A stretch of DNA of 64,000 nucleotides from Paragorgia papillata (lineage: Eukaryota > Cnidaria > Anthozoa > Scleralcyonacea > Coralliidae), in the NCBI GenBank assembly GCA_035771165.1, contig JAWNZC010000314.1, forward strand, positions 2,219,501 to 2,283,500. Reading direction: 5' to 3'. Shown here piece by piece: positions 23,326 through 36,165 of the stretch. The position numbers were made by a program, and so were the translations under genes. How positions within the stretch are numbered: the stretch's first letter is position 1; every line of letters starts with the position of its first letter. The notes beneath the pieces were generated by a model. The model had not been told where the DNA came from. It saw nothing but the letters and a program-made list of their open reading frames with translations, and made no database searches.

Positions 23326-25752
23326 AGGTGATCTACAGTCCGTTCTGCGCATGTACGAAACTAATGTTTACATCTTTATTTACAAAAACAAAAAATGATA
23401 CCTCTTTCAAGATTGTAAGCTTTTCTTGCTTCCTCTTCATTACTTGTACTTGAAACAAAACATTTTTAGGAAAAATAGAAGAAATCCGAAGAGATATCCT
23501 CGCCGCCGAATCGCTTGGTTTTCTGCCAATGTGCTCCTAACGGTTTACACTGAGCTTAATACTTCATGTAATTATCGATGAATACATGGAAAGTTATCTA
23601 AGTGAAACTCAATTTGCATACCGCATGGCCAGAAATCGAGGACAACATGGCGGCGAAGCATACGCACTGAATACCTTTTTAATTAATTCAATATGGCGTC
23701 CTTCAATAGATTTCTTAAGGAAATATAAAGAACAATCATTTTCGGTTATTTACTATTGTAAATTCCGACATGCGAACGTCCAAAACTTCACCAAATTGAA
23801 CAATCGTTCAGCACTACAATTTCTATTAAGTTTGGAGCGTCCTAAATAGGTTCCCGAGCCCCTCACAAGCATACCTCTTATTCGCTGTTTAAAGTCTATT
23901 AATCTGCTATATCACTTATTTTGGAGCTCCAATTTTGGCTGCTTCTGTGTTGTTTGTCCACGATGCGAACGTCTGAATTCGCTCGGGATGAACGTTACTT
24001 TGTTTTGCGGAGTTGTTCGTTCCACTTTTTCGTTGTTTAGTAGGTTCCCAAAGACCTTAAAATGTACGATTTATTGCAGCCGAGTCGTTGTAATTTAATC
24101 CATCAAGCGCCGAGATAAATACTGAACTCGGCGTGAAGAAGCAATGCATTCCTCGATAATTTCGGGTTCTTGTTCGCCATTTCTTATGGAGCTGTTGCTA
24201 GGTTGCCAGGGTCTTAACCGCTGTTATTATTATTAAATGTGACTGTGGATTCAGAAATAATAACCGAAATTTATGCGGCAAGTTTTGTGAGTATGAGTGT
24301 ACAGGCCTGTCTAGACGATTAAATATTTTGTAATTTGATATTTGGGTAAGAAATGGGTCAATAAGACATTTTAGCGAATAACTCTACTTTAATTTATTGC
24401 TATAGACTTCTGTTTCTAGCCGAAATGATCGATATTTAGCCATCAGAATTTTCAAATTAATATTTCCATCTAAATATGAGCCCACAGGCCACTGCCGCTG
24501 AGTGTCCTGGATTTCTAGCCATGAAGTGGTGGAAGTTGTACTAACGCATTACTTAAGATGCAATATAATTTCTTAAAGGCATTAGATAATTGCAATATTA
24601 AGGCAGTAAGATTATTTTCGATGGACTTTTCTAAAGCATTTGACAATGTTAAGCATAGTATTTTAGTAGAGAAGCTAAAAAGTAGTCCTCTAAATCCTTA
24701 TATAGTTAATTGGTATATCAGTTTCTTGTCTGATAGGGAGCAGAGAGTTGTTTGTGGAGGTGTGGAATGTGATTGGAAATCAGTTAACAAAGGTACAACT
24801 CAAGGTAGTGTTAGCGGGCCGTATCTGTTTAACTTATTTTTGAATGATCTGGAAATTGATCAGATCCATGATACTAGTTTAACAAAATATGCAGATGATT
24901 CAACCATTTTAGCAACAGTAAGAAACAACTCCCCAGATAATTCAGAGATAGTGCTACAAAAGTTTATGGGTTGGACAGATGTTAATGGTATGAGCTGCAA
25001 CACATCTAAGTATAAAGAACTGGCTATAACTAAAAAAGGAAACACATCTAGCTATCCCAAATTTTATAACATACCACAACATAGTAGCTTAGTATATTTG
25101 GAGTTACACTGCAATCCGATTGCAAGTTTACGTTACATGTGAGAAAAAAATTAGGTGAAGCGAATAAATGCCTTTACGTTATTAGAAGCCTAAGGAAAGA
25201 GGGATATTCACAAGAAGAGGTGGACCACCTTTTTAAGGCTATATATAGTCTTACCTAAGTTCACCTACGGCCTTCCAGTTTATAGAGCAAGTCAGGCTGA
25301 CCTGAATATTATTCAGTGTTTCCTCAGGAGTCAGGAGGTGTTTTAAGAGGAAGTATATCTCAAAATTAATTGATGTTTACGAATTATTAGAAAGTTGTGA
25401 TCGCAAGCTTTTCCAAAAGATCAAAACAAACACTAGTCACCCACTTTATGAACTTTTACCTAGAGTTAAGGAATCGTCGCATAGGTTAAGCTATAAGAGT
25501 AGCCAGTTACCCAAAGTTAGTACAAACCGTTTTAAAGATAGTTTTTTTAATAGGTTAGTTTTTAAATATCAGTTAGCCATTCCCTGTAACCTTTGATATG
25601 TATTCGTTTTTCTTGTATTAATACACTAATTGTAATATTTGATATGTATTTTATCAGATAAATAAAGACATTATCATTATCATTATTATCATGTTTGTGG
25701 GCCATCAAAACAAAGATGGCGGATCATGCGCAGATCGCACTGTAGATCACCT
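23326..25752. mobile_element. TTAA-flanked MITE split by a LINE
   Basis: The ends AGGTGATCTACAGT (23326) and its complement ACTGTAGATCACCT (to 25752) are flanked by TTAA on both sides. A compact 280-bp relative at 45043-45322 shows the undisturbed structure, so most of this interval is later insertion, including the LINE at 24525-25690. A TTAA target fits Kolobok or piggyBac-type elements. Confidence 0.65.
24525..25690 (+). pseudogene. Non-LTR retrotransposon, reverse transcriptase fragment
   Basis: This is the 3' part of a LINE ORF2. Motifs in order are [24 protein letters not shown] (RT motif with catalytic Asp), [16 protein letters not shown], and KYADDSTIL (YADD catalytic box). The frame shifts at about 25098 and continues as CKFTLHV, KLGEANKCLYVI and KYISKLIDVYELLE, with further breaks, ending at TGA 25594-25596. 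There is an AATAAAGACATT tail with an (ATTATC)n microsatellite. The 5' end and endonuclease domain are missing. It interrupts the MITE at 23326-25752 within the last intron of gene A. Confidence 0.85.
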
Positions 25753-25932
25753 TTAAGTATTCGATACTACGTAAAGCTTGTATGACTACCGCTCCTGCGT
25801 ATGCAAGTCAAGTTTCACAAAGCATTGCCCATCGTTCAAAATGTTTAAGCAGCGTTCTTTTTAGAAGGTTTTCAATATTTTAAAGTTTGAGAGGAGCAGC
25901 GTTGTAAAATATGTTCTTCTGTTTTCTTATAG

Positions 25933-26089
25933 CTTACAAATACACATGCGGTGGCAAGGACTACATCCTCTTCACAAGGTATGCTGTCAAGGAAAACTGC
26001 AGTATAGAATGGAAAGCACTGGCAAGTGTTGCGGAAAGAATTATTACAATGATTCTTACATCGCTTCCAAAGATATAACCTGTCCATAA
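25933..26089 (+). pseudogene. Gene A, terminal galaxin exon with 1-base frameshift
   Basis: After acceptor TTCTTATAG the exon starts in phase 1 and encodes CGGKDY, then loses the frame. A one-base shift after the tyrosine codon (25962-25965) restores galaxin spacing: PLHKVCCQGKL, GKCCGKNYYN, ending SKDITCP-stop (TAA 26087-26089). The functional-looking homologue in gene B has the same exon position, phase and di-cysteine pattern (SGKNYNPDKEVCCEGQL, WECCGMNYF). As read, the protein ends early with altered sequence and loses all Cys-Cys pairs. Either the gene is a pseudogene or the base is a sequencing or assembly error. Confidence 0.82.
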
Positions 26090-26394
26090 AGAAACAACTA
26101 GAAAACATGTAGACTGATGAAATGGGCAAAGAATATAAGGCGCCTTGCATGAATCTATATTGGAGTAGCGGAACATATACAGTATAGTAGAATATATAGA
26201 AGTGTTATATATGTAGTATATAGTATATGTTGTGTGAAAACCAATGCTTGTAATTTTATTTATACAATATTTTGGTTACGACGATTGCTCCAAAAGCTAT
26301 ATGGCTTATCGAGGTAGCTTTCGCCATTTTACAAATTTTTAACATGAGCAAGCGGACAAGATGACAACAAAGCGCAAAGATGGACCAATGCAAT

Positions 26395-26960
26395 TAATTA
26401 GTAAAACGGTGCGAATCAATTATAAAATTTTGGACACTTAATACAAACTGCATATTAACGTGAAAAGGAACTGCATCAAATGGCAAACCATTTAGGAGCC
26501 AAAAAAGACGAGTCCGTTTCGAAGCATTAGACCATCTTGCACCAATTAAATGAGCAGCAGAGGCAAGCAAGTCCACACGAGGAGCAGCATATCGGTCACA
26601 TTCAAAATATAAATGAGCCGCGGTTTCCTTCGGAAAACCACACGCACAAGAAGGGGAAGATACACAATTCTTTAAATACAAATCATTATTTAAAGTGCTA
26701 TTTGCTAGTCTTAAACGTGTATGAAGGACTGACTGCAATACGATCACCAATATAATATAAAGAATTAGGAAATACAATATCTCGCTTTCTAGAAATGTGT
26801 ATCTTGAAGTTACTTAAAGATGAGCAAGAACGAATGTCACTAGGTAAATCATTCCAAAGATTAACAGAAGAAATAAGAAATGACTTTTTAAAGCGTTCAG
26901 TTCGAGCGTAAGGAACAACCAGGTTGTCACTTTCTCGTAAACTATAATTAGCTTGTTTGA
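26395..26960 (-). pseudogene. LINE C-terminal fragment (CR1/L2-like)
   Basis: Read on the minus strand it gives the characteristic end of a CR1/L2-like ORF2: VVPYARTERFKKSF, SSVNLWNDLPSDIRS, then after a frameshift VLHTRLRLANSTLN, CACGFPKET and HLYFECDRYA, a CCHC-like zinc knuckle, ending at a stop near 26395. Only the post-RT region is present and at least one frameshift breaks it. It is in the opposite orientation to the LINE at 24525 and is a different family by sequence. Confidence 0.8.
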
Positions 26961-28679
26961 GTACATGTTGTTCAAGGAAGTTAAACAGCGTTATAGTATA
27001 TAATTATACAAATAAGTGAAATTATAACAAATGTTGATGAGTGCAACAGTAATATTATTCTCATGAGGAGAAGTACGACTTATTAGTAAATGATTATTAT
27101 TATATGGCACGAATTACTTGCGGTAAAACCACGCGCTATGTTTGGTTGCTGACGTGGCGAGATTTCTCCTTAATGCCTGCGAGCATTATGAAAATTGTTA
27201 ATGCCCTACTGTTGAAAAAAAACAAAAAATCCTAATAAGAAAGTTATTGCTGAAAAACACAACGAAAATAAATGACGACGAACATTATAAAAGTAAATTC
27301 TAGTATCCAGATGAGAAAGAAACGGAAGAAAATAACGCTAGTTCGGTGTTTTGACGAAGTTAATAGAAGCGAAGACCAAGTAATACAAGATTGATTTTGA
27401 AATAAAAAGTGCCATATAATAAACTACTTAAATAGTTTTTAATATTAAACCTCGGTCTTGAACGTATTCACCTCACTATCGCTCGGTGAATACAGCAAGA
27501 CCTCGGTTTGATCTTTTACCGTAAAGACCTCACTTGGTTATTAAGTAGTTAGTATATATTGTAGTAAAAAGAAAAGCGGTTAACCAATGCTTTGTGGAAA
27601 CCAATGCTTGTAATTGACGGTACCGAAAAAGATGGCGGCGGTACATTTAACCACAATACTTTGCGACTTCCGAAATCAGCTCAGATAACAACTAAACATT
27701 GTTAACTAAACATTGATTAATTATTTATCATGCTAAGATGGATTAAGTAAGCAAGATCTTCATTCCTAGCTACCAAAGTTGATCGTTTTAAAACCATATC
27801 TTCCAATAATTCTGCAAGAAACAATATTTACCGCACGCAAAGGATTGTGGTTAAATGTACAAGTCGCCATCTTTTTCGGTGCAGTCCGATTGTTTGCGTA
27901 CATGTTGTTCATGAATTATTAAAATAAAAGCTGTTAGAGTATACAAATAATAAATGTCGATGAGTGCATCCGTGAATGGTAAGAATATTTTCAAAAAAGG
28001 AAATACGACTTAGTACAAAATTCGAAGAATTATAAAAAATATACGTCCCGTCGTTACAATATTTTTTTTAGGTCCGTACATGTACCTGACCAAATATTTT
28101 TCTCTGATTGGCTAATTAGCTCATGAATTATTAGTGAGTTTGAGAAGCTACTTTAATGATTTCCAAAACTCCCCAGTCCTGCTATTAAAAATTATTGTTG
28201 TGTCTTTACTGAAGTCAATCTTAAGTGACAGTTATCATCTTTGGCGAGTTGATGTCGTTCTGAAGACGTGAAAATGTTCTAAGATCTAAGTGGCGTTGTG
28301 TAAAGAACGACGACGGTGTTGAGATTACTCTTGGAACTAAACGTTATTCATTCTCTTTGTTTTGTAAAAAGAAAGGACGTCGTGGTTGAGGTAAACGTCG
28401 TAGATCTTTAAATCTGGTTTCCATATAGCCATAAGAGACGGCGGCATGGCTGCGGCAAGTAATGACATGCCTGTATTATGTTTTATGAATATTTATATAT
28501 CATAGTAGCCAGCATGATGCCTAAAATACACAGTTTAACGTGGAATAAACGAACAAGGAGAATAACATGTATAGTACCTGTTACTAGGGTCCTGTAGTAC
28601 AAAGAGAATAGTTATAGGTAAGCTCGGTGGCATCAGGCAGCAAACAAATTGTCATTTACTCCAAGGGTAATATATCAAA
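26961..28679. other. Intergenic cluster of MITEs
   Basis: 27095-27420 has ATTATATGGCAC and GTGCCATATAAT ends. 27418-27552 is a hairpin with AACTACTTAA ends. 27614-27886 has inverted GGTACATTTAACCACAAT blocks with AAAAAGATGGCG. No coding region is supported. Confidence 0.55.
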
Positions 28680-31600
28680 TCATAAACACTTATGTAAATT
28701 TACATCGCCTAATCTTTTGTGCTTTTTTGTGTTCTTTGTAATGGCCCATTACAAAGAACACAAAAAAGCACAAAAGAGAAACCCCTGCAACATTTTCTAC
28801 CTTTAATAACTTTATAAAAATTGTGCAGAATGGGTGATATAAGGAGCGGTTATACTTTTACGAAGGCAGCTTTATATATACTTAGGCGTCTATTTTGCAC
28901 CGTCAAAAATGGCCGATACTTTAATTCGTGAAGTGCATGGTCGCTCTTACAAAAGGCGATTAATCAAAAAGCAAAGTAAGTTTCAACCTTCTTTCAGCTC
29001 CGAGAAATTAAACTTCAAACTTTTGCTACACATGCACATCGCCTTCTTAAAAACAGCGGGAATTTTGACTTTCGCGACATTTCGCAATAAAGTAATTTCA
29101 GTTTTCAACTTTGTCTGGGTAAGCTTTTGACAGTAATTGTAATTTTCTAACAATGAGATTTCTAGAGGCAGCTGAGGGGTGAAACAATAACAACAGATGG
29201 TTTAAAAAAGATGGAATTTTTTTTGTCAAAGATGAAATGTTTTTCACACAATCGCCCCAATAATCTTGAAAACATTTATATTATCTACATCGCTAAAAAC
29301 AAAACAAAAGATTAACTTACAAATATTATTATTTTAATTCAGACCGAATTTAATTCGAATTAACTTCGTCGGTAATTGTCACAGACAGACGAGAAACATA
29401 TAATTCGACCCGACGATGATTCGTCGTGTAACTCGAAACGCATTATTGTCGCATTATTCGTCTGACTAAGTGCGTCGAATTTAATGAAATTATACGTCGC
29501 AGTTTCGTCGAATAAAATTCAAACAATTAAATTCGTCTGAATTAAATTCGTTTATTGTGCGACGTTTGAGCGCAGGCCTTACAAACAGTTTGGAAAGCAT
29601 GTGTTTTTGTAGTGATTTATAGTGACAGTGGTCGGCGATTTATACTTTATACAAAACATAATTTGTGCATGAGGGACCATACAATATGCAAAATTTTTGG
29701 GAAATAATTTATGCTACTTTATAAAAATATTACTATACTCCATATTTATCTTAACTTTTAGAAAAGTTAGAAAAAACCATAACAAAATGTTTCCTTTACC
29801 CAAGAGATGATAGATCAGGACAAAGACTTGTACATTTGTAAATCGAGTTGGGAAGTAAATTTACATCGCTCGTCAGCCATTATAAGCACCACAAGAAAGC
29901 ACAAAAATAGAAGAACCCTATAGAACATTTGCTACCCTTAAATTAATTTTATAAAAAAATGTGCAGAATGGGTGATATAAGGAACAGCTACTTTCACAAA
30001 GGCAGCTTTATATACTTAGGCGTCGATACTTTAATTTGTGAAGTGGTTGCATTCGCAGGGGCGGTTACTTTTGAAGGCTTTACAGTATATAGTGTCTTAC
30101 GATGACACAATATTAATTAGTTTACTTTAACGCTGACGGCAAAAGCTATAAGCAGAAAAGAAGAAGTGTTGCTTTCAATTACTTGGAAAACGATACTGTC
30201 AACAGACTTCACTGCAGGATTTTAACTATAGACCAAAGGTAAAAATTATTTTTTGTTAACTGTTCACTGCGTGATGTAGAAAGTGCGGTCGTATGATATT
30301 TAAGAAGGACCATATGTTCGCATATACTATAGTATTAAAAGAACCGTGAAACAAGTGAATATTGTCTTTACAAGAGAAAGGAGTTTAAATAGACGAAACA
30401 AACACAAATATCAAATTAAGAAATGCAACACCTTAAACTACCACCCAAAAATATTACAACAAAAAAAACATCACTCTCTCGAATTTTAGGAAGTCGCTAT
30501 TTAACTACTACATTAATGCACTAAACAACACGTACAACACCGACGACACACGAACATGGAAGAGTTAATGCCTCAAGTGCAACACGACTCAGGGTCTTAT
30601 ACATTAACGCACCATCATGTTTTTGATTATACTGTATCATATTCAGTGCGGTTAATATGCTTTGGTTGCGCTTCTTAGTTTCCTTAATAATAATGTTCCG
30701 CGTCGTGTCCTCTCGGCCGTCGGAAAGCTCCGCACCCTGGTACAGTATATATCGTCGCGTCTTCTCATTTCTGGCCGGCATCAGTCTCTCAAGTCTTATA
30801 TGTATTAATTTTACTCTACTAACGCCAGCCTATTCGATCTTCGGCGACAGTTGGATGCATTTTCCAAATAGAAATTATTCGGATTCTTGCGATGCTTCCG
30901 ACCAGATCGGCGACTATCTGGGACGTTACTTCAACCATCTGGAACAGGAAAAATCCCCGATTCTTACGACAAGTGAGAGCCAGGCTTTATACTCGTTCGA
31001 TTATCCAGCCTATTGTCATGTCTGCATTTGTTTATAATATGCGCAGCAAAGTTAACTAGTAAGAGCTCGCCTTTGAAAAAGTTAACTGATAATTTTTGGT
31101 TCGCTTTTTCAAAAAGAGTTTGTTCGAAAAGCAAAGTTAAAACGGTTTTCAATCTTTCAGCTCCTATAAATTAAACTTCAAACTTTCGCCACGCACCTTC
31201 TTCAAAGCAGCGGGAATTTTGACTTTCGCGACATTTCTCAATAGAGTAATTTCAGTTTTCAACTTTGGCTGGGTATACGCTTTTGATAATTATAGTTTTC
31301 TAATAATGGATCTCCATGGCAGCTGTGGGGTGAAGCATGCAATAACAACAGCTGGTTAAAAGAAAATGCAATTTTTTTTGTCAAAAACTGAAATGACTTT
31401 TTTGCACGATCGCTCCAACAACCTTTCTTATTAAAACATTTTTATTATCTGCATCGCTAAAAACAAAACAAAAGATTAACTGACAGATATTTTCGATCTT
31501 TAAGCCTGCGCTAAACATCGCACAATATCAGACGAATTTAATTCCAATTAACTTCGTGGGTAATGCGACGTAAATGCGACGTCGAGTTAAACGTCGAATT

Positions 31601-33560
31601 TCAGTCGAATCAGTTTACTATTTTTACTTGGACTCGTTGAGTCTGAAAACGACTTCTTGAAGACATATGGCGCCGAATTGTCACAGACAGATATATACGT
31701 CGCAGTTTCGTCGAATAAAGTTCAAATTAAATTCGTCTGAATTAAATTCGTTTATTGTGCGACGTTTATTGTGTAACGCAGGCTTTACAAACAATTTGAA
31801 AAGCATGTGTTTTTGTAGTGATTTATAGTGACAGCGGTCGGCGACTTATACAAAACATTATTTGTACATGAGGGACCAATATGCAAGAATTTTGCGAAAT
31901 AATTTATACTACTTTATAAAAACATATTATATTCTTCATATTTATCTTAACTTTTAGAAAAGTTAGATAAAAACCATAACAAAATGTTTCTTTTACCCCA
32001 AGAGGTGATAGACAAAGACTTGTAGATTTGTAAATCGAGTGGAGATGTAAATTTACACCCGCCATTATAAGCACCACAAGAAAACACAAAAATAGAAAAA
32101 CCCTATAGAACATTTGCTACCCTTAAACTAATTTTATAGAAAAAATGTGCAGAATGGGTGATATAACGAGCGGCTACTTTCACAAAGGCAGCTTTATGTA
32201 CTTAGGCGTCTATTTTGAATTTTCAAAAAAGGCCGATACTTTAATTCGTGAAGTAGGCTTTACTCATTCGATTATCCAGCCTATCGTCATGTCTGCATTT
32301 ATGTTTATAATATGCGCAGCAAAGTTAACATATAAGAGAGTTAAAAATGAAAAAGTTAGCTGATAATTTTTGGTTTGCTTTGGCAAAAAGAGTTTGTTCG
32401 AAAAGCAAAGTTAAAAAGTTTTCAACCTAATTCTTTCAGCTTTCAAACTTACGCCACACACCTTCAAAATAGCGGGAATTTTGACTTTCGCGACATTTCT
32501 CAATAGAGTAATTTCAGTTTTCAACTTTGGCTGGTAAGCTTTTGATTATTATAGTTTTCTCACAATGGATCTCCATGGCAGCTGTGGGGTGAAGCATGCA
32601 ATAACAACAGATGGTTAAAAGAAGATGCAATTTCGTTTTTCAAAACTGAAATGATTTTTTTGCACAATCGCTCCAACAACCTTTCTTATTAAAACATTTT
32701 TATTATCTGCATCGCTAAAAACAAAACAAAACAAAAGATTAACTGACAGATATTTTCGATCTTTAGGCCTGCGCTAAACGTCGCACAATATCAGACGAAT
32801 TTAATTCGAATTAACGTCGTGGGTAATGCGACGTAAATGCGACGTCGAGTTAAACGTCGAATTTCAGTCGAATCAGTTAACTGTTTTTACTTGGACTCGT
32901 TGAGTGTGAAAACGACTTCTTGAAGACATATGGCGCCGAATTGTCACAGACAGATATATACGTCGCAGTTTCGTCGAATAAAGTTCAAATTAAATTCGTC
33001 TGAATTAAATTCGTTTATTGTGCGACGTTTAGCGCAGGCCTTACAAACCTGAATTTGAAAAGCATGTGTTTTTGTAGTGATTTATAGTGACAGCGGTCGG
33101 CGATTTATACAAAACATTATTTGTGCATGAGGGACCAATATGCAAGAATTTTTCGAAATAATTTATACTACTTTATAAAAACATATTATTATAGTTCATA
33201 GTTTATCTTAACTTTTACAAAAGTTAGATAAAAACCATAACCAAACGTTTCCTTTATACCCCAAGAGGTGATAGATTACGACAAAGACTCGTAGATTTGT
33301 AAATCGAGTTGAGATGTAAATTTACATCCGCCATTATAAGCACCACAAGAAAGCACAAAAATAGAAAAACCCTATAGAACATTTGCTACCCTTCAACTAA
33401 TTTCATAAGAAAATGTGCAGAATGGGTGATATAAGGAACGGTTACTTTCACGAAGGCAGCTTTATATACTTAAGCGTCTATTTTGAATTTTCAAAAAAGG
33501 CCGATACTTTAATTCGTGAAGTGGTTATTTTCTATGATATTTAAAAGGGCCATATGTTCG
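28680..33560. repeat. Tandem array of ~1.1-1.3-kb units
   Basis: The anchor GTGCAGAATGGGTGATATAA occurs at about 28825, 29960, 32147 and 33416. After it come GGCAGCTTTATATACTTAGG and GCCGATACTTTAATT. Each unit also contains GCGGGAATTTTGACTTTCGC, CATCGCTAAAAACAAAAC and TAGTGATTTATAGTGACAG. The block at about 30340-30540 is repeated at 33600-33780. A hairpin MITE rich in CGTCGAAT is nested inside (29335-29580, 31503-31790, 32763-33045). Open frames in the units are short and not conserved between copies. Confidence 0.8.
31503..31790. mobile_element. CGTCGAAT-rich MITE nested in array
   Basis: Ends AAGCCTGCGCTAAACATCGC and GTTTATTGTGTAACGCAGGC are inverted. The inside has palindromic GACGAATTTAATTC motifs. 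Other copies are at 29335-29580 (partial) and 32763-33045. The last two copies are close to identical, so they were multiplied together with the tandem unit. Confidence 0.65.
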
Positions 33561-33785
33561 CATATAACCATATATACTACAGTAAGGACCGTGAAAGAAG
33601 TGAACATTGTCTTTACAAGAAAAAGGAGTTGAAATAGACGAAACAAACACACAAAACAAATTAAGAAATGCAACACCTTAAACTACCACCCAAAAGTATT
33701 ACAACAAAAACATCACTCTCTCAAATTTTAGGAAGTCGCTATTTAACTACTACATTAATGCACCAGTACTAAACAACACGTACAA

Positions 33786-34480
33786 GGGACCCTTCTAGGG
33801 GGTCGGTGGTTTTGAAATTTAGAGTCTCGGAAATGCCATTTCCTGCATTCTGTAGCTGTTATTAAGTAGCTTGCCAACTATTTGCCGACCTCCTGATCTA
33901 AACAACAACTATTATCCAATCATTCAGTCACCTATTTATTTGCATCAGGTATATCTACAATCCACCAAATTGTGTTGAAAATAGTAAACAAATAAGCAAG
34001 TGATGCACCACTGGATTGTGGTAGGAATACTTTGGTATTGATACTTTAAAAATCGTCTTTGGTCAAATGTTCGAGCTGAGTTGATTGCGAACCTTTATCT
34101 TGCATGTAATAGATTACATTATATGCAGTAGCACATATTGACCAAATTAGCTGAAGTTGTATACCTCTAATATAACAACTACCCGACTTCAGTAATGACA
34201 ATACAATATGCATTTTAAACTCACCATGATTGATGGAGGCTCAAACATTGACAAACGATAGCTCGAGAGATATAATCATTTGATAGATATAATCAACAAA
34301 TAAGGAAGTGATTAATTTGAAAATCGCTGGCGAGATACTCAAGGTGGTTTTCACTGTGACGTCACAAAATTCTAAAATGTTTATTATGAAACCTACAAAG
34401 TTGGTTGTTTTATATATTTTGTAGATTTTCCTGGAAAATTTTAAGTTGATACAGCCATTCCTTCTTGAGTTACAGAGTAA
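33786..34480. other. No gene seen
   Basis: Unique AT-rich sequence after the tandem array. It includes TTTCACTGTGACGTCAC near 34350. No exon with acceptable splice sites and domain content was identified. Confidence 0.4.
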
Positions 34481-34692
34481 CTCAAACTCGTGTTAGTTGG
34501 TTATAATGTTAAAGATGAGGCAATACGGGCAACATTTTTCTGCAACATGCTGTTTCAACTTGCAACAAAATCATTGTTGCGCGACAATGTTTAAGGTGGG
34601 TGGTAAAACGTGCAACAACGCTATTCAACTTGCAACGCAACAATGTTGCAGCAATTTGTTGCTCAGCAGTATTACTTCGCCTTAAGTTATTC
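34480..34692. mobile_element. MITE of GCAACA/TGTTGC repeats
   Basis: The sequence is dense in TTGCAACA and TGTTGCAG in both orientations, with AGTTGGTTATAATG-type left and CTTCGCCTTAAGTTATT-type right ends. It lies directly upstream of the exon at 34812. The open frame across it is composition-driven. Confidence 0.45.
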
Positions 34693-34811
34693 GTAATAAA
34701 ATGTGATCGGCACTTTAATCTTTAATAGTTCATATTCTAAACATTTAAATAAAACTTTTCTTCACAACTTCGTATAGTGGTCCTTAAAATCCGACTACAG
34801 TCATTGAAGAT

Positions 34812-35094
34812 ATGTCAGCCCAAGACAGCAAGATCAGAAGACCAAATCTCATTTTGATGAGATCGCACTTTATAATTACACTGTTTTATTGTTTGTGGTC
34901 TGCGAGACTGGCATTTGCTAACGGTGCAGAAGAAAGCTTTTGCGAGAAAAGATTAAAAGAGTATTATGAAGACCGTCGTGAGTATCGCAAACAATGCATC
35001 TTTAACCCTGATGGTCAGTCGTCCAGCTGTTGCAAGCTCATCAAGGAAAGTCTTGAGGATAGAGTTCGCCAGTACCGTATACTATGCCCTGAAT
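34812..35094 (+). CDS. Secreted-protein first exon, candidate 5' end of gene B
   Basis: From ATG at 34812 (or in-frame Met16) the exon encodes a hydrophobic signal segment (FIITLFYCLW) with likely cleavage near LAFA-NG. A hydrophilic, Cys-containing part follows (SFCEKRL, KQCIFNP, SSCCKLI, ILCPE). It ends at a strong donor, GAAT/GTAAGT, in phase 1 with base T. Strand, phase and position suit a first exon for gene B. However, direct joining to 41848 (AG|TGT) would make T+AG, a stop codon. An unseen intermediate phase 1-1 exon, a different partner gene, or a non-functional chimera would explain this. It is unrelated to the gene C signal exon. Confidence 0.55.
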
Positions 35095-36002
35095 GTAAGT
35101 ATAGGTTTGTCTATAACCATAGCTTAGTTGCATATTCTATGCATAGCGACTGACGTTACATAACTTACATTAAGTGCAAAGGTGTCAAGCTTCACTCAGG
35201 CTATAATATTTTTTTATTTATAACTTTTTATATTGCAAGTTGTGCTTGCTCACGTGTTTGTCATAAATTCAAATCGTGTTTGTGAAAACATGATTTCGGG
35301 CTTCGTGAGAAAACTGCACAAGTCAGTAAACAAGCCAACGCGAGTTAAAATGCAGCCCTCTTTCTATGGCTAGCCCTACCAAAAAAGCTCCTGTAAACAC
35401 GAGATAAATTCCACCCCTCTTTCCTACCAAGAGGGCTGGCCCTCCTCTATATAAACACCCCCTTACAGTCTTTCTCCCCTCGTGGTTCAAAAGATTCTGA
35501 GAGTCGACTATTGTTAAAGGGTTTATGCGGCAATTCAAGTAAATCACTTGAAACTTTTCACGTATAGTGTCCTGCGATACACAGAAGCACATGCACAGTT
35601 AAAAGTGATTTCGTTAAATAAGCTCAAATTGATATTCAACTCAAGATTTTCCAACAAGTCATAAGTGTGACGTCTATAAGTGATGTTATTTACATATAAA
35701 ACAAATATCAATATCTCAAGAACGAAGTGAGATATGGAAGAGCTGCAAACGTCCTTCTTTATAACTTCAAAAGTTCTTTTAAATAAAGAGTCTCTCCCAA
35801 ACTTATTTTTCGCTGGATAAGCCCTTTAAGTGGTCAAGTTATAAAGTAATATATTCGATATATTTCAATTCTATTGTGTTCTCATTCCTTGTACTTTAGA
35901 ATTCTATTCTCTAGAATTTGTGCATGGTATATTCTGAATCGTATCAAATAACCTTTATGAGCTTTAAACCACTAACTAACGTACTGTTTACATGCATATA
36001 TA

Positions 36003-36165
36003 GACCGTTTTCACTCACGTGATCTGTGGCCCCATTGGGGTGGTGAAACAGTACAAAATATTTGAATAAGAAAGAGCTAATTCCCATACCGTACACCAAT
36101 ATGGTCGCCATTTCATTGTTTTGGTACACCAATATGGCCGCCGTGACGTCAGATGAAAACACTCT
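36003..36165. mobile_element. MITE with GTTTTCACTCACGTGATC end
   Basis: AGACCGTTTTCACTCACGTG at the left faces GACGTCAGATGAAAACACTC at the right, with GGTGGTGAAACA and ATATGGCCGCC inside. It is a near copy of 40194-40361 in opposite orientation. It is inserted at a TA-rich site and is absent from the left arm. Confidence 0.75.

Noticed and set aside
30657..31037. 126-codon open frame with hydrophobic segments
   Set aside because: It has no recognisable domain, overlaps an equally plausible antisense frame (30521-30781), and lies inside the repeat array with no preserved copy.
28680..33560. Possible CRISPR-like array
   Set aside because: Repeats are over 1 kb and head-to-tail with no short spacers, and the DNA is eukaryotic.
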